Under the pieces are notes generated by a model. It had not been told where the DNA came from. It saw only the letters and a program-made list of their open reading frames with translations, and did not search any database. Shown here one piece after another: positions 13,648 to 14,269 of a DNA stretch of 14,269 nucleotides; position 1 is the first letter of the stretch, and every line of letters begins with the position of its first letter. The translations under genes were made by a program, and so were the position numbers. The DNA is taken from contig CAJTYC010000066.1 of the NCBI GenBank assembly GCA_910584185.1, positions 1 through 14,269 on the forward strand. Direction: 5' to 3'. The stretch comes from an uncultured Muribaculaceae bacterium. Lineage in GTDB: Bacteria > Bacteroidota > Bacteroidia > Bacteroidales > Muribaculaceae.

Positions 13648-13835
13648 TAAGTAGCTGTTCAAATTAAACCGCTACTCTAATAATATTTTTAAGCTTGAAC
13701 ACTATCTGACCGTTCTATTTGGTCATTTTCTTTTCTTTCATCAGTCGCAATGCCCGCATTGCTCCATCTTCAAGAAAAGAAAACGCCTCAAAATAACTTC
13801 GCATATACTATTCATTTAATTTGACCAGCTACTTA
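13648..13835. mobile_element. MITE-like element with 21-bp terminal inverted repeats
   Basis: The left end (13648-13668) reads TAAGTAGCTG-T-TCAAATTAAA. The reverse complement of the right end (13815-13835) reads TAAGTAGCTG-G-TCAAATTAAA, giving 20 of 21 identical positions. The 188-bp unit is too short for a transposase and is AT-rich against a GC-richer background, which is how miniature inverted-repeat elements look. If the true ends are AGTAGCTG...CAGCTACT (13650-13833), both sides are flanked by TA, as for IS630/Tc1-type targets, though TA is palindromic and so is weak evidence. The parent insertion sequence is not in the window. The alternative is a long-stem regulatory structure. Confidence 0.6.
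13726..13783. repeat. Nested inverted repeat inside the MITE-like element
   Basis: TTTTCTTTTCTT (13726-13737) pairs perfectly with AAGAAAAGAAAA (13772-13783). Inside it, after a symmetric 9-by-9 unpaired region, GCAATGC (13747-13753) pairs perfectly with GCATTGC (13756-13762) around two bases. The result is a two-tier hairpin centred at about 13754.5. Confidence 0.6.
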
Positions 13836-13858
13836 ACAGATCTCCAACCATACTTACT

Positions 13859-14263
13859 TCAAGAGGGAATGAACGACGGAGTGGCAGCTATACGTTCCGC
13901 AAAACTGTTCATTTCCCAACAAAAGGCCCGGGAAAACACCGGTCTGGGAGAGTTATAAGGCAACGTACTGATCTGCAGGAGCTGTCCGGCGGCACAAGCA
14001 TCGAATGCCGACCCTGCAGGCTTGTAATAATCACCGAACCCTTCGTCACGGATACGGATTACCGGGAAGCCCTGTTCCATCACCTCCTTCATAACCAGTT
14101 TTTCTCTCTCTGAAATCCAGAAACCGACAAGCACCCCGCCCCTTTCACAACAAGCGAGCCATCCCTCCATGCATTCCTTGAATTTTTCCTCTGAAAAATG
14201 GCTGCGCACTATTACGAGGGCACTGAAAAAGTTGCCAAATCTGAATTTCGCCCTCTCAAACGG
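13859..14263 (-). pseudogene. 3' part of a DprA/SLOG-like gene, frame closed upstream by TAG
   Basis: The minus-strand frame is open from 14263 to the TGA at 13861-13859 (134 codons). It reads like the C-terminal part of a Rossmann-type DprA/SLOG-like protein found in Bacteroidetes: FSALVIVRSHFSEEKFKECM, RGGVLVGFWISEREK, VMEQGFPVIRIRDEGFGDYYKPAG, FDACAAGQLLQI and SRAFCWEMNSFAERIAA. Directly upstream an in-frame TAG (14266-14264) closes the frame, yet the first codons (FERAKFRFGN) already look like protein interior. No ATG precedes the conserved part; the first possible start is a GTG at 14209. The gene is thus probably broken, or read from another frame beyond the window edge. Identification rests on remembered family patterns and is moderate; nucleotide- or DNA-binding is inference. 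Confidence 0.5.
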
Positions 14264-14269
14264 CTAAAA

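Larger units (their letters stand above)
13536..13858. other. AT-rich gene-free stretch
   Basis: These 323 bases separate two minus-strand genes and are clearly richer in A and T than the rest. They contain the leader of the macro-like gene (weak -7 candidates only, such as TAGTTTAG read on the minus strand) and the inverted-repeat element at 13648-13835. I see no complete conserved gene, only a 29-codon open frame on the minus strand (13804-13715). Confidence 0.7.

Noticed and set aside
1..14269. CRISPR array, rRNA genes or riboswitch
   Set aside because: I saw no regularly spaced repeats, no rRNA signature and no recognisable riboswitch core on either strand.

Overview
The window looks like a chromosomal segment from a gut-type Bacteroidales bacterium, possibly Muribaculaceae-like (the family is an inference). 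Three things support this. Several intergenic regions carry the Bacteroidetes promoter pattern TTTG/TTG, 19-23 bp, TAnnTTTG. Starts lack Shine-Dalgarno sequences. The proteins include Bacteroidetes forms: a long QueA, a Crp/Fnr regulator with a short degenerate helix-turn-helix, and secreted proteins opening with a short 'V..k.G....f....i..I.f' module.

Layout. 1-776 is the 3' part of a periplasmic histidine acid phosphatase close to glucose-1-phosphatase (Agp). 777-1100 holds an inverted repeat and then, on the minus strand, a tRNA-Val(UAC) with its own promoter and a strong intrinsic terminator. From 1171 to 10065 all genes are on the plus strand and tightly packed: long-form queA, aroA, a yqeY-type gene, serS, a membrane-anchored pseudokinase, a GNAT-like acyltransferase, menG/ubiE, a TrhP-like U32 protein and a small YqiA-like esterase. 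From the pseudokinase to the U32 gene the junctions are 1 bp gaps or a TAATG overlap, which suggests one transcript. The shared theme is inferred: translation and tRNA (SerS, QueA, U32, possibly YqeY) plus chorismate chemistry (AroA makes the precursor used for menaquinone by MenG and for prephenate-dependent tRNA hydroxylation by TrhP-type proteins).

10066-12944 is a second module: a Crp/Fnr-family regulator with a dyad over its predicted promoter, followed by a well-formed promoter and two secreted proteins of unknown function. One is a 156-residue protein with a T9SS type A-like C-terminal tail, the other a 510-residue beta-rich protein with three copies of a repeated motif. A 13-bp perfect hairpin closes this unit.

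13030-14269 reads as an accessory edge. It has a small macro-domain-like (A1S_2505-type) gene on the minus strand, an AT-rich 323-bp gap containing a previously unrecognised 188-bp element with 21-bp terminal inverted repeats (20/21 identical, MITE-like, TA-flanked), and the 3' part of a DprA/SLOG-like gene whose frame is closed by a stop near the window edge.

The items most worth a second look are the MITE-like element, the pseudokinase in the serS transcript, the GNAT protein as a candidate ceramide-synthase-like enzyme, and the regulator plus secreted-protein module.
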